From contig NZ_JDTH01000010.1 of the NCBI RefSeq assembly GCF_000710615.1, forward strand, positions 49,851-113,850: a stretch of 64,000 nucleotides of DNA, in the 5' to 3' direction. The position numbers and the translations under genes were made by a program. The notes beneath the pieces were generated by a model that had not been told where the DNA came from, did not search any database, and saw nothing but the letters and a program-made list of their open reading frames with translations. The stretch is from Haladaptatus cibarius D43. Its GTDB lineage: Archaea > Halobacteriota > Halobacteria > Halobacteriales > Haladaptataceae. This document shows, piece after piece, positions 55,967 through 63,509 of the stretch; within the stretch, counting starts at the first letter, position 1; each line of letters begins with the position of its first letter.

Positions 55967-56494
55967 TTAGCCGCCGAACTCGACTGCGGTAATCGTCTCA
56001 AGGCATTCGACACTGACATACCGATATTCAACGTCGTTTGTGAACCCATGGCTGGGCAGCAGTGATTCTGCAGCCCGTCCCGCTGGTTTGTCTGTAGTCA
56101 GCAAGACAACGGAGCCTGCTTGTCCGGTGTCGAAAAGCTGTGCTGCGAGGCCGATAAGCGCAGTATCCGTCTTTTCGATTGTATCCTCAGGTCGGTCCGT
56201 GTCGTTCGCGATAAACCGTCGAGCCGCATCCATCACCCGCGAAACTCGAGAATTGGTGTAATCGAGTTCATCGGCAATTTGGATCCATCCTTCGTCAACT
56301 CCCTCTTGCCAACGACTGTTGCTCGATGGATAGGCTTCGTCGTCAGGATCGCCACCGAGTTCTTCATACACGCGACGAGGGACGAGCAGCGAGATGCCAG
56401 CTTGTCGGACAGCGCGGCGAAGGCGTTGATACTTCTCGTTGTCCGGCCCGCCACACCGGACGAAGACACCCGTGTCTGCGATGTACGCTGTCAT
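55967..56494 (-). CDS. PIN-domain protein (VapC-like toxin)
   Basis: This 175-residue PIN-type protein begins YIADTGVFVRCGG with the first acidic residue; EKTDTALIGLAAQL carries a second acidic pair and LLTTDKPAGRAAE a third. PIN proteins are Mg-dependent RNases. It is about 40 residues longer than a typical VapC. It overlaps the HTH gene by 4 bases, forming a toxin/antitoxin-like pair in haloarchaeal plasmids. Confidence 0.75.
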   Translation of the reverse strand: MTAYIADTGVFVRCGGPDNEKYQRLRRAVRQAGISLLVPRRVYEELGGDPDDEAYPSSNSRWQEGVDEGWIQIADELDYTNSRVSRVMDAARRFIANDTDRPEDTIEKTDTALIGLAAQLFDTGQAGSVVLLTTDKPAGRAAESLLPSHGFTNDVEYRYVSVECLETITAVEFGG

Positions 56495-57024
56495 TCGTCG
56501 TCGGAGTGGGCACGGATGACTGGTTCGAGGGCCTGTAAGATGATCTCGGCTTCGAGTGGCGAGAGATCCTGTTCGCGAGCCATGATTCGATGATTGACGG
56601 TACCCTCCACGAACTCACGAGCGTACTCTAGGGCAGTTGCGAGGCCATCAATACCATGCCGGTCAATGTAGACGTCGATATCCTCGTTTTCTGTACGGCG
56701 CGCTGCAGCATCCACGAGTTCGTCCGTGATAGTTCGCGTCTCGCCGTCTGTCGTCAGCGTGAGCGAGAGCGGTTCGGCTTCGAATTCGTAGGGACGGTCA
56801 TCTTCTTGCTTCGTCAGTAGTCCTGCAGCCTCGAGTTTTCGGACGTAGTCATAGGCGGTGCCCTGCGGAATGTCGAGTTCGGTGACGAAGTCCGCGACAG
56901 TAGCACCGTCAGAACGGAGCGCGTAAGTGTAGATTCGCGCCAGTGTTGGGTTCTCCAGTAGTTCGACCACTGTTTGGAGTTGCGCAATTGGTATCGAATT
57001 GGTGGAGGCAGCAGACTGTGCCAT
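56491..57024 (-). CDS. Winged-helix regulator, likely antitoxin partner of the PIN protein
   Basis: This 177-residue protein has a winged helix at residues about 15-75 (LARIYTYALRSDGATVADFV and IPQGTAYDYVRKLEAAGLL), then an alpha-rich C-terminal domain (LVDAAARRTENEDIDVYIDR, YAREFVEGTVNHRIMAREQD). This layout is frequent for haloarchaeal HTH proteins encoded before PIN genes. A perfect 7-base dyad over the start of the gene (57028-57048) suggests autorepression. Confidence 0.75.
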   Translation of the reverse strand: MAQSAASTNSIPIAQLQTVVELLENPTLARIYTYALRSDGATVADFVTELDIPQGTAYDYVRKLEAAGLLTKQEDDRPYEFEAEPLSLTLTTDGETRTITDELVDAAARRTENEDIDVYIDRHGIDGLATALEYAREFVEGTVNHRIMAREQDLSPLEAEIILQALEPVIRAHSDDE

Positions 57025-57027
57025 CGT

Positions 57028-57048
57028 AGTTATGAATTATGCATAACT
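57028..57048 (-). promoter_or_regulatory. Dyad operator overlapping the HTH/PIN promoter
   Basis: AGTTATG-N7-CATAACT is a perfect inverted repeat that ends 4 bases from the start codon and covers the region where the TATA box and transcription start should lie. It is the likely binding site of the HTH protein. Confidence 0.6.
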
Positions 57049-57239
57049 CGTAATAGCTCTTCTGCTTGGGGTGCGTTACAGTGGAAATGGTGTTACAGAG
57101 AGTTAGTATAAGCTACTAACCCACGCAGGCTCTTGCGTGATGTAGGAGCGATAGAAATGACTTACGCAGAAGGCAGTGGGCCGCGAAAATCTTCCTCGTA
57201 TCTATCCCTTATCGCGAGAACCACTTAAACGAGAATTGC

Positions 57240-57808
57240 TTAGTGACCGTTGCCCTCCTCAACACGGAGCGGCCCACCACACTCACCACAACTGTATTGC
57301 TCTGGGTTTCGCACCGTCTCCGACCGACGATACCGGGCAATCCGACCGCCACAGTCCTCGCAGACGAGCCACCACTTGGGTGTAGTGAAGCGTTCGCAGT
57401 GTTGCGAAGTATCGAGGTGGTCTGTCCAGCGGGCGAACGTTCGCCCGTGGTTCGCGTCACCGAACTCGTGATATTGCCAGGCGTGGATGAGTTCGTGCCG
57501 GACTGTGGAACTGAATTGCTCCCATCCGTGGTTTTCGTAGGCCGTCCAGGTCAGTGCAATCGTGATATCCTCTGTTGTCGGGTCGTACTTCGTATGCCCG
57601 CCTGTCGTTGGGCTCGATGTGAGACCTCCCAGTCGATCGTTTCGACCGGCAGCTCTGGGAAGTGCTCGGTGGCGACGTTCCTTGCGTGTTGCTGTGCTCG
57701 GTCGAGGAGGGCTGTCGGTGTTTCGGGCGTATCGTCAGTTGGTGCATCCGCGCTTTCGGTGAGCGTTCGCTGGTCGGTGATATCCGAGAACGTTAGTTGG
57801 CGTGCCAT
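57240..57808 (-). pseudogene. SprT-like zinc metalloprotease gene with one frameshift
   Basis: ATG 57808 opens a frame reading FPELPVETIDWEVSHRAQRQ; then the frame must shift near 57,600 to continue HTKYDPTTEDITIALTWTAY, RHELIHAWQYHEFGDANHGR with the HExxH zinc site, CEDCGG and SCGECGG zinc-ribbon knuckles, and a TAA at 57240-57242. The break falls at GCGGGCATACG and looks like a single missing base. With that base restored the protein would be about 189 residues, the usual haloarchaeal SprT-like size. A sequencing error is possible. Confidence 0.65.
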
Positions 57809-57826
57809 GGATAAAAAAGACTGAAG

Positions 57827-58017
57827 CGGTGGTTAGTTCGGCAGTTCTTTTCGTCCCGTTCGCACGCACGGCCAGCACGGGAAGTCACCGAGACCGTCAC
57901 AGTCACAGTCTGCGGGTTCGACATCGTTGTCGTCATCCGACGGGAATGCGTCGAGCGTTCCCTCTCCGGTTGCGGTTTCGACGGCGGCCATGTGTTTGCA
58001 GAAGGCGTTGCAGAGAA
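57827..58017 (-). pseudogene. Truncated 3' copy A of the SWIM zinc-finger gene
   Basis: The minus frame ending at TAA 57833-57835 reads FCKHMAAVETATGEGTLDAF, then an acidic stretch, then CDCDGLGDFPCWPCVRTGRK. This matches the C-terminal half of the intact gene at 59,830-60,222, which has the same FCKH/YCKH region and ending. The 5' half (first SWIM ligands CxC and start) is absent. It is a partial duplicate that sits between the SprT relic and the MOSC pair. Confidence 0.65.
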
Positions 58018-58053
58018 CGTAGTACGGTAATAAATCGAGTAAATGTATAAAGG

Positions 58054-58332
58054 TTATTTCGGTCCAAATTCGTTGGCTACTGCCTCAACGTGCTCTGAGA
58101 TTTCCGTTGAGAGCTGCTCATTAACCATCACCTTGTCATAATCTGCCATGTGTCTGCAGATGATATTTCGAAGACCGACACGCCCACCAGCCGTTCGCGG
58201 ATCCGCACTCGTTTCATACTGGACAACTTCCTCTCCCTCATAGATGACCGTATAACGGCATGGCTTCGAGACACCTATTGTCATTTCAACGGATAAGGAT
58301 TCATCCAAATCAATAACGACCACTGTTACCAC
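58054..58332 (-). CDS. Hypothetical 92-residue protein paired with a MOSC gene
   Basis: It starts MVTVVVIDLDESLS and has an alpha/beta look with a CRYTVIYEGEEVVQYETSAD strand region and a helical C-terminus (STEISEHVEAVANEFGPK). No family is recognised. The start overlaps the MOSC stop by 7 bases, so the two are expressed together. Confidence 0.55.
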   Translation of the reverse strand: MVTVVVIDLDESLSVEMTIGVSKPCRYTVIYEGEEVVQYETSADPRTAGGRVGLRNIICRHMADYDKVMVNEQLSTEISEHVEAVANEFGPK

Positions 58333-58811
58333 CGCACCTCATCGCCGACACTAAACTGTCCGGATTCAATTACGGACGCGTTGAGTCCGCCACGATGAAC
58401 AAGGGCTTCAGAAAGTCCTTTCTCGCCGACGAGTGACTGCATATAACCACATGGTTCACAGAGTTGAATACCCTCGCAGAGAACATCGCCGACAGTGAAT
58501 GTTTGGCCCACGAGGTGGTTGAGTGGGACATTTCGTGTCGTTACGTTTCGACGATGCGCACCTGACGGGATTTCGATACTTGCCTCCCGTTCAACCGATG
58601 CCAGTGCCTCGGCTTCAATGAAAGTAACGTCACTTGCCTCCTTCACCTCTCGATTCGGATCCTCGTCAAGGAAGTTCCAGAGCCCACGTTCCTCGAAGTA
58701 CCGGTCGCCACGGAGTCCTCGTCCCGCAACTGCTTCCACGTCCGTTCGTGCCTGCATCGGATCACCACTGTCGGGAGCAATGTGAATCCCCTCAACTTGG
58801 CCGAGTTTCAT
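58326..58811 (-). CDS. MOSC-domain sulfur carrier-like protein
   Basis: This 161-residue single MOSC domain has GRGLRGDRYFEERGLWNF at the N-terminus and the conserved Cys in LCEPCGYMQSLVGEKGLSE (about residues 117-135), with RGGLNASVIESG at the end. MOSC proteins bind sulfur or sit in molybdenum-cofactor-linked enzymes; here no partner molybdoenzyme is near. It is co-transcribed with a 92-residue protein. Confidence 0.82.
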   Translation of the reverse strand: MKLGQVEGIHIAPDSGDPMQARTDVEAVAGRGLRGDRYFEERGLWNFLDEDPNREVKEASDVTFIEAEALASVEREASIEIPSGAHRRNVTTRNVPLNHLVGQTFTVGDVLCEGIQLCEPCGYMQSLVGEKGLSEALVHRGGLNASVIESGQFSVGDEVRW

Positions 58812-58882
58812 ACAGTTTCTTCGTGGAAGTGTCTATTGTAGATTTCGAGGACGGTGAAAATGTACATATTGGATGGACGGAC

Positions 58883-58905
58883 GAGCCAGCGCTGCGCCCT
58901 GGCTC
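58883..58905. repeat. Stem-loop GAGCCAG/CTGGCTC
   Basis: A perfect 7-base stem with a 9-base loop in the gap between the MOSC gene (minus) and mazE (plus). No U-run follows, so a terminator role is unsupported; it may be a scar or a small regulatory element. Confidence 0.4.
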
Positions 58906-59032
58906 ACTGTCTTCGTCTATTAGTATACCACGCAACGGCCCCAAGGAAGCATACTTCCCTACTTTCAGCCACTAGGACTCAAAAAATGCTATCGAATGAT
59001 TTGCTGAGTCAGAGGACGTCGTGTTATTGAAA

Positions 59033-59108
59033 CGGTGGTTCGTTCGGCAGTTCCATCCGTCCCGTTCGCACGCATGGCCAGCACGGGAAGTCACCTAGGC
59101 CATCGCAA
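59033..59108 (-). pseudogene. Truncated 3' copy B of the SWIM zinc-finger gene
   Basis: About 75 bases nearly identical to the 3' ends at 57,827 and 59,824 (CGGTGGTT, then CGGCAGTTC, CGCATGGCCAGCACGGG and GTCACC on the plus strand). The TAA of the other copies is changed here (TTAG to TTCG on the plus strand), so it does not even keep the stop. It ends right before the mazE promoter. Confidence 0.6.
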
Positions 59109-59143
59109 CCCTTCGTTGTTTCTCCATAACTCACCCGGTGCAC

Positions 59144-59164
59144 TTATAGATATGAAAAACATAT
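59144..59164 (+). promoter_or_regulatory. mazEF promoter with dyad
   Basis: A TTATAG box at 59144-59149 lies about 27-32 bases before ATG 59176. It is followed by ATATG-AAAAA-CATAT (59150-59164), a small inverted repeat suited to binding by the dimeric AbrB/MazE protein for autoregulation. Confidence 0.55.
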
Positions 59165-59175
59165 GAATTTGTGTA

Positions 59176-59427
59176 ATGTCACAGGATACACGGCGCGTCG
59201 GTGACCGGGGACAAGTCACGATCCCAAAGTGGATTCGAGAGCAAGAAGATATCCACGGGGGAGACGAGGTCATCGTTGAGCGTGAGGACGGCAAAATCGT
59301 GATCCGGAAGCCGAATGGCGTTGACCATGAGGAACTCGCGAAAGCATACAAGGACAACGCCGAACAAGCACGAGAAATAAATGAGGAATGGGAAGGGGCA
59401 TCGAGAGAGGCAAACGGCTACCTATGA
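59176..59427 (+). CDS. AbrB/MazE-type antitoxin
   Basis: This 83-residue protein has an N-terminal swapped-hairpin domain: RVGDRGQVTIPKWIREQEDI then GDEVIVEREDGKIVIRKP, and an acidic helical C-terminus that would wrap the toxin. ATG 59176 matches a leaderless start from the TATA box. It overlaps the toxin gene by 4 bases (ATGA). Confidence 0.85.
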   Translation: MSQDTRRVGDRGQVTIPKWIREQEDIHGGDEVIVEREDGKIVIRKPNGVDHEELAKAYKDNAEQAREINEEWEGASREANGYL

Positions 59428-59765
59428 GCGTCTCTCGCGGTGATATTGTTCTCGTAAATCTTGATCCCACAAAAGGCTCCGAAATCAAAAAGACTCGTCC
59501 AGCAGTTGTTATCCAAAACGATACTGGCAATCAGTATTCGCCTACAACAATCGTTGCCCCGATGACAACGACACTCTCACAATATCCGTTTGTGGTTATT
59601 CTTCGTGCAAGCGACGAAGATATCGACAAGGATTCTGCTGTCCAACTCGATCAAATACGGACGGTTGATATTGAAAAGCGTATTGAGCGAACCTTTGGGC
59701 AGGTCAGTGACGAAAAAATGGCTGAAATCGATGCGGCGATCAAAGTGAGTCTCGGGTTAGACTGA
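59424..59765 (+). CDS. PemK/MazF-type toxin (RNA interferase)
   Basis: This 113-residue protein has the MazF start GDIVLVNLDPTKGSEIKKTRPAVVIQND, the SPTTIVAPMTT strand and the LDQIRTVDIEKRI segment carrying the conserved Arg. The family cuts single-stranded RNA at short sites. The start at ATG 59424 overlaps the antitoxin stop. The pair is bracketed by partial copies of the SWIM gene. Confidence 0.87.
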   Translation: MSVSRGDIVLVNLDPTKGSEIKKTRPAVVIQNDTGNQYSPTTIVAPMTTTLSQYPFVVILRASDEDIDKDSAVQLDQIRTVDIEKRIERTFGQVSDEKMAEIDAAIKVSLGLD

Positions 59766-59823
59766 AATCGTCGCTATTTACCGGGTATCGGCTTTTTCAA
59801 GATATGCGGTTCAGGGACAGAAT

Positions 59824-59905
59824 CGGTGGTTAGTTCGACAGTTCTTTTCGTCCCGTTTGCACGCATGGCCAGCACGGGAAGTCACCGAGGCCGTCACAGT
59901 CGCAG
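59824..59905 (-). repeat. 3' end copy C of the SWIM gene (reference copy)
   Basis: This is the intact gene's own 3' end, given as the reference for the direct repeats at 57,827 and 59,033. Between copies B and C lies exactly the mazEF pair; between A and B lie the MOSC gene and its partner. Confidence 0.6.
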
Positions 59906-60222
59906 TCTTCGGGTTCGGCATCGCCTTCGTTCTCCTCCGACGGGAAGGCGTCGAGCGTCCCATCGTCAGTTGCGTTTTCGACGGCGGCCATGTGTTTGCA
60001 GTAGGCGTTCCGGTGGACGTGATGCGGGCACGTGCAGGCCATCAGGTCGTCGGTCACGTCATCGATAGAGACGGTGTACTGGTGGTCTGCAGGGTTCTCG
60101 TGGCTCTCGTTAGTGACTCCAACGAGTCCGGGGGCATCGACGTCGAAGGAAAATTGTTCCCACTGTGCGCGTTTCTGTGCTGTCTCGTCAGCTTCAAGTT
60201 CACTAGGCGATTTCGTTGACAT
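59830..60222 (-). CDS. SWIM zinc-finger protein
   Basis: This 130-residue protein has the SWIM motif CTCPHHVHRNAYCKHMAAV (CxCnCxH, about residues 65-83) preceded by HQYTVSIDDVTDDLMA, and a C-terminal CDCDGLGDFPCWPC cluster that may bind a second metal. The start is ATG 60222. SWIM domains bind DNA or proteins. It is the intact version of the two truncated copies nearby and is common on haloarchaeal plasmids. It is divergent from the winged-helix gene at 60,399. Confidence 0.82.
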   Translation of the reverse strand: MSTKSPSELEADETAQKRAQWEQFSFDVDAPGLVGVTNESHENPADHQYTVSIDDVTDDLMACTCPHHVHRNAYCKHMAAVENATDDGTLDAFPSEENEGDAEPEDCDCDGLGDFPCWPCVQTGRKELSN

Positions 60223-60315
60223 GGTCTTTCCACGTAGGTTTTGGAAGACCAGTGCCGGGTGTTGCAAGCACCCGGCGCGTTTCTACACGCCCGAGGATAC
60301 CGTTCTTCCCACCAT

Positions 60316-60363
60316 ATCCTATGTGGGATGAGGTATTAAAGATTACAGTATCCTACGTAGGAT
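60316..60363 (+). promoter_or_regulatory. Two palindromic operators before the 60.4 kb winged-helix gene
   Basis: ATCCTATGTGGGAT (60316-60329) and the perfect palindrome ATCCTACGTAGGAT (60350-60363) are 34 bases apart centre to centre. Each is followed by a similar AGTATTAA or GGTATTAA stretch. The second stretch (about 60366-60372) would be the TATA box for ATG 60399. The paired sites suggest cooperative autorepression. Confidence 0.75.
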
Positions 60364-60398
60364 CTAGTATTAAGTAGATGGCTGCAATACTATGGGCT

Positions 60399-60644
60399 AT
60401 GACTGAGAACGAGAGTGGGCGCGACGAACAGGGGCGATTTGCGGAGCAGACGAGTGATGAGGATATTCTTCGGGTGATTCGTGAGTCGGAGTTTCCGGCA
60501 GTGACCGCTCGGTGGGTTGCAGACACGGTCGAGATGGAACGCCGACCAGTGCATCAGCGGCTCAAGGATTTGCATGAAATGGATGAGTTAGAACGCGGGA
60601 AATTGAGTCCGCGGGTGGTTATCTGGTGGATTTCCAGAGAATAG
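60399..60644 (+). CDS. Winged-helix regulator
   Basis: This 81-residue protein has an acidic N-terminus, then a winged helix (SDEDILRVIRESEFPAVTAR, VADTVEMERRPVHQRLKDLH) ending in KLSPRVVIWWISRE. ATG 60399 fits a leaderless start after the TATTAA box; an ATG at 60378 would add seven residues. Two palindromic sites lie directly upstream. Confidence 0.72.
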   Translation: MTENESGRDEQGRFAEQTSDEDILRVIRESEFPAVTARWVADTVEMERRPVHQRLKDLHEMDELERGKLSPRVVIWWISRE

Positions 60645-60922
60645 CCACGAGGTTGGAAAACAGATCGTGATCATTACAGCACCGCCAACGGATCACGCAA
60701 AATTACGTTTCCTAACGGGAACGGTCGGGTGCTTGCTGGGCGGGTCGAACAAAGCTGTCTAATGGAGCATACACAGATGTTTCGCTCCAAATCGTTGTAG
60801 ACAATCACCAGCCAAATCTAAAGTGAATACTCTACACAGATATACTAGCATACTAATTAGTGTCACGATGGCCAGTTCATTTTTGTAATTGAGGTGTGAT
60901 CTAATCATGGAGGCGTACAGTA
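60645..60922. other. Spacer before the superoxide dismutase gene
   Basis: No gene. It contains TATATACTAG-like AT-rich sequence near 60,840-60,860 and a GGAGG site at 60909-60913, 10 bases before the SOD start. A short frame from ATG 60907 ends after 7 codons at TAA, overlapping that start. Confidence 0.4.
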
Positions 60923-61690
60923 ATGCCTAACCCGAATGATAAATCCCCCCTCAACCATCCCGCAGCAGATCGGCGCTCATTCCTCCAAGCAATGGGAATC
61001 ACCGCTGGAGTGGGAGCGCTCGGTACGTCAAACGTCATCGCGAGCTCTCAAAACTCACAATCCATGCAATACGAACTTCCGCCCCTCCCGTACGATTACG
61101 ATGCACTCGAACCGCATATTGATCAACGCATTATGAAGCTCCATCACGATAAGCATCACCAGGGCTACGTCGATGGTGCAAACAAAGCGTTGAAAACGCT
61201 TTCTCAGATGAGACAAGCAGGTGATTTCGAGGAAGTCAAAGCAGTCAAACGTGACCTCTCATTCAACCTCTCCGGGCACGTCAACCACTCTGTGTTCTGG
61301 GAAAATATGTCACCTAATGGTGGTGGCAAACCAGACGGCGATCTTGCTAGTGCAATCCAATCCGATTTTGGTTCGTTCAACGCCTTCAAAGACGAGTTCG
61401 CAGCCGCTGCCGAAAACGTCGAAGGCTCCGGGTGGGGGATGCTCGTATACGATCACCTCGCCGAGAAACTACTCACGATTCAAGCGGAAAATCATAACAA
61501 TCGTGCTATCCAAGGAGCGACACCATTACTCGTGCTTGACGTCTGGGAGCATGCATACTACCTCCAATATGAGAACGATCGGGGGAGCTACATCGATGCG
61601 TTCTGGCAGGTAGTCAATTGGGATGACGTCGCAACACGATATCAACACGCTCACAATGCCGAACTCTTCGATGGGAGTGAGTGTCAATAA
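60923..61690 (+). CDS. Fe/Mn superoxide dismutase with a Tat-like signal
   Basis: This 255-residue protein has an N-terminal DRRSFLQAMGITAGVGALG twin-Arg signal (about residues 16-34), then a full SOD: PPLPYDYDALEPHID, KLHHDKHHQGYVDGANKAL with His ligands, NLSGHVNHSVFWENM with His, and LLVLDVWEHAYYLQYENDRG with the Asp and His ligands. Most haloarchaeal SODs are cytoplasmic and lack the signal, so this one appears to be exported. A GGAGG site lies 10 bases before the start. It sits alone next to the CRISPR array. Confidence 0.88.
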   Translation: MPNPNDKSPLNHPAADRRSFLQAMGITAGVGALGTSNVIASSQNSQSMQYELPPLPYDYDALEPHIDQRIMKLHHDKHHQGYVDGANKALKTLSQMRQAGDFEEVKAVKRDLSFNLSGHVNHSVFWENMSPNGGGKPDGDLASAIQSDFGSFNAFKDEFAAAAENVEGSGWGMLVYDHLAEKLLTIQAENHNNRAIQGATPLLVLDVWEHAYYLQYENDRGSYIDAFWQVVNWDDVATRYQHAHNAELFDGSECQ

Positions 61691-62069
61691 TAGTTGATTG
61701 ATCTGACCACCAGTGGTTGCCATCTCACGCAGTTAAGATTGTTTTTATGTCTGCGGGATTCGGTAACCGGGTACTTTAGCGGAGTACGCAAATCAGAATC
61801 TCTAGTGGCGACTACCTGCAGAGTTGCTAATATACTTGGGATAGAATGGCTGTCTGCACATCGACAGCTTGAGGTGCTGTAGGAGAACGCTGCGGATTAT
61901 TTGTACCATGTCTTTCTGGACACTCTTGTTTTCCCCGATAACGTTCGCCAGGTGGTTGTCAACGCGGAAATTAGAGTATTCGTCGTCACCGCCAACTGGG
62001 GTGTTTGGTCGTGACGTGACCTCTTATGTAACCACTTCTACCCTGTGCTTCACCGTCGTTCTGCTTGTT
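61691..62069. other. Spacer between SOD and CRISPR array
   Basis: No intact gene. From about 61,890 a plus-strand frame ending at TGA near 62,009 reads ADYLYHVFLDTLVFPDNVRQ and continues a few residues with no start codon. It is an orphan fragment. It is the leader-distal flank of the CRISPR array. Confidence 0.4.
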
Positions 62070-63165
62070 GCTTCAACCCTAGTACGGTTCTGCTGTAACC
62101 GATATTTGTGGTTGTCATAGTTTCCTCGCAAGGGTGCTTCAACCCTAGTACGGTTCTGCTGTAACATGTACCTGCCGGACGAGCAAGCAGATCGGATTCA
62201 GCAGCTTCAACCCTAGTACGGTTCTGCTGTAACCTGGGTCGGTACTGTCTTGCCCGCGTTCGTACAGGACGCTTCAACCCTAGTACGGTTCTGCTGTAAC
62301 TGTATCCTGCCTCGTGGTTCGGGTAGACGTGTTCTAGCTTCAACCCTAGTACGGTTCTGCTGTAACGCACGCCGACATGGACGCGGTTCTGGCCGAGCAG
62401 GTGGCTTCAACCCTAGTACGGTTCTGCTGTAACCTTTATCTCGGCAATGATGTGGACGTATATTCCAAGCTTCAACCCTAGTACGGTTCTGCTGTAACGC
62501 GCAAGACACGGAGGACACCGAACGCGGACTTCACGCTTCAACCCTAGTACGGTTCTGCTGTAACGAGCTTCCGGATGTCCCATCCATGTCGAAACATCTC
62601 GCTTCAACCCTAGTACGGTTCTGCTGTAACCCGGTAGAGCGCGAGCCCGGCCATAATCCCCAGGATCGCTTCAACCCTAGTACGGTTCTGCTGTAACCTT
62701 TATATCCTTCCTCACGGGCCTCACGAGATTCTTGCTTCAACCCTAGTACGGTTCTGCTGTAACGACGCTGTCGAACGGTCTGTGGCAAAAAGCGACGGAG
62801 GCTTCAACCCTAGTACGGTTCTGCTGTAACGCTGGGCGTGGCAAGTGTCCTGCGAGGCTACGACATATGCTTCAACCCTAGTACGGTTCTGCTGTAACGA
62901 CTGTCGACGGGTGTGGCACTCGATTACTACATGGTCGCTTCAACCCTAGTACGGTTCTGCTGTAACGCAGACTATCCAAACGCTAACGACAGAGCTTCAG
63001 AGCGCTTCAACCCTAGTACGGTTCTGCTGTAACAACCACAAACACGTTCTCCTCGCCGAACGACTCGTGGCTTCAACCCTAGTACGGTTCTGCTGTAACC
63101 ATGGGTGATAACTCGATTGAAATCGAGGTAGAATCGCTTCAACCCTAGTACGGTTCTGCTGTAAC
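62070..63165 (-). CRISPR. CRISPR array, 17 identical 30-base repeats, 16 spacers
   Basis: Each repeat runs GCTTCAACCC...CTGCTGTAAC on the plus strand; starts are 62070, 62136, 62204, 62271, 62337, 62404, 62469, 62535, 62601, 62668, 62734, 62801, 62869, 62937, 63004, 63070 and 63136. Spacers are 35-38 bases and all differ. The reverse complement begins GTTACAGC and ends GGGTTGAAGC, the form of haloarchaeal type I-B repeats, so transcription is likely on the minus strand from a leader on the right. I saw no change in any repeat, including the leader-distal end. No cas gene is in the window. Confidence 0.97.
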
Positions 63166-63300
63166 CATGCCCAATTCGTGGCACTCAGCCTCTCTTCGTA
63201 CCGTGCACACTTGGGTGTTTCCGTCGACCGCCAGTAACCCCGAAACCCCCCGGGGGTCGACGGAAACGCACAAGGAAATTAGCCAACTCACGTCGAAGCA
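63166..63300 (-). promoter_or_regulatory. Putative CRISPR leader with a conserved inverted repeat
   Basis: The segment right of the last repeat holds GTTTCCGTCGACC (63217-63229) and its exact complement GGTCGACGGAAAC (63255-63267), a 13-base inverted repeat around a C- and G-rich loop, like the leader element I know from other haloarchaeal CRISPR loci. AT-rich sequence near 63,295-63,320 may hold the promoter. About 50 bases separate the element from the first repeat, more than I would expect. Confidence 0.6.
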
Positions 63301-63509
63301 ATTTACAAAATCCAATAGTTACTCTTCCTTGCCCATGTCCGGATGTGTCAGATCGAACGGTTCATCGCTTTAGATCGTATTCTCTCCTTTGAACGGTATG
63401 GGTATCCACGAGCCAGTGTCGGAATGGGATTTTTCTACCTGTAGCAAACGACCCACATTCTACCACTAGTAGATCAAAAAGTTATGTTCCCACCGATTAT
63501 TGACACTGA
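63301..63509. other. Spacer to the right of the leader
   Basis: No gene or clear motif between the leader and the cloverleaf element. Confidence 0.4.

Noticed and set aside
57827..58017. A separate small zinc-binding protein
   Set aside because: It is a 5'-truncated copy of the SWIM gene at 59.8-60.2 kb and has no start codon at its expected place.
62050..63184. Apparent long minus-strand reading frames with repeated TVLGLK
   Set aside because: They are the CRISPR repeats read in one frame, not proteins.
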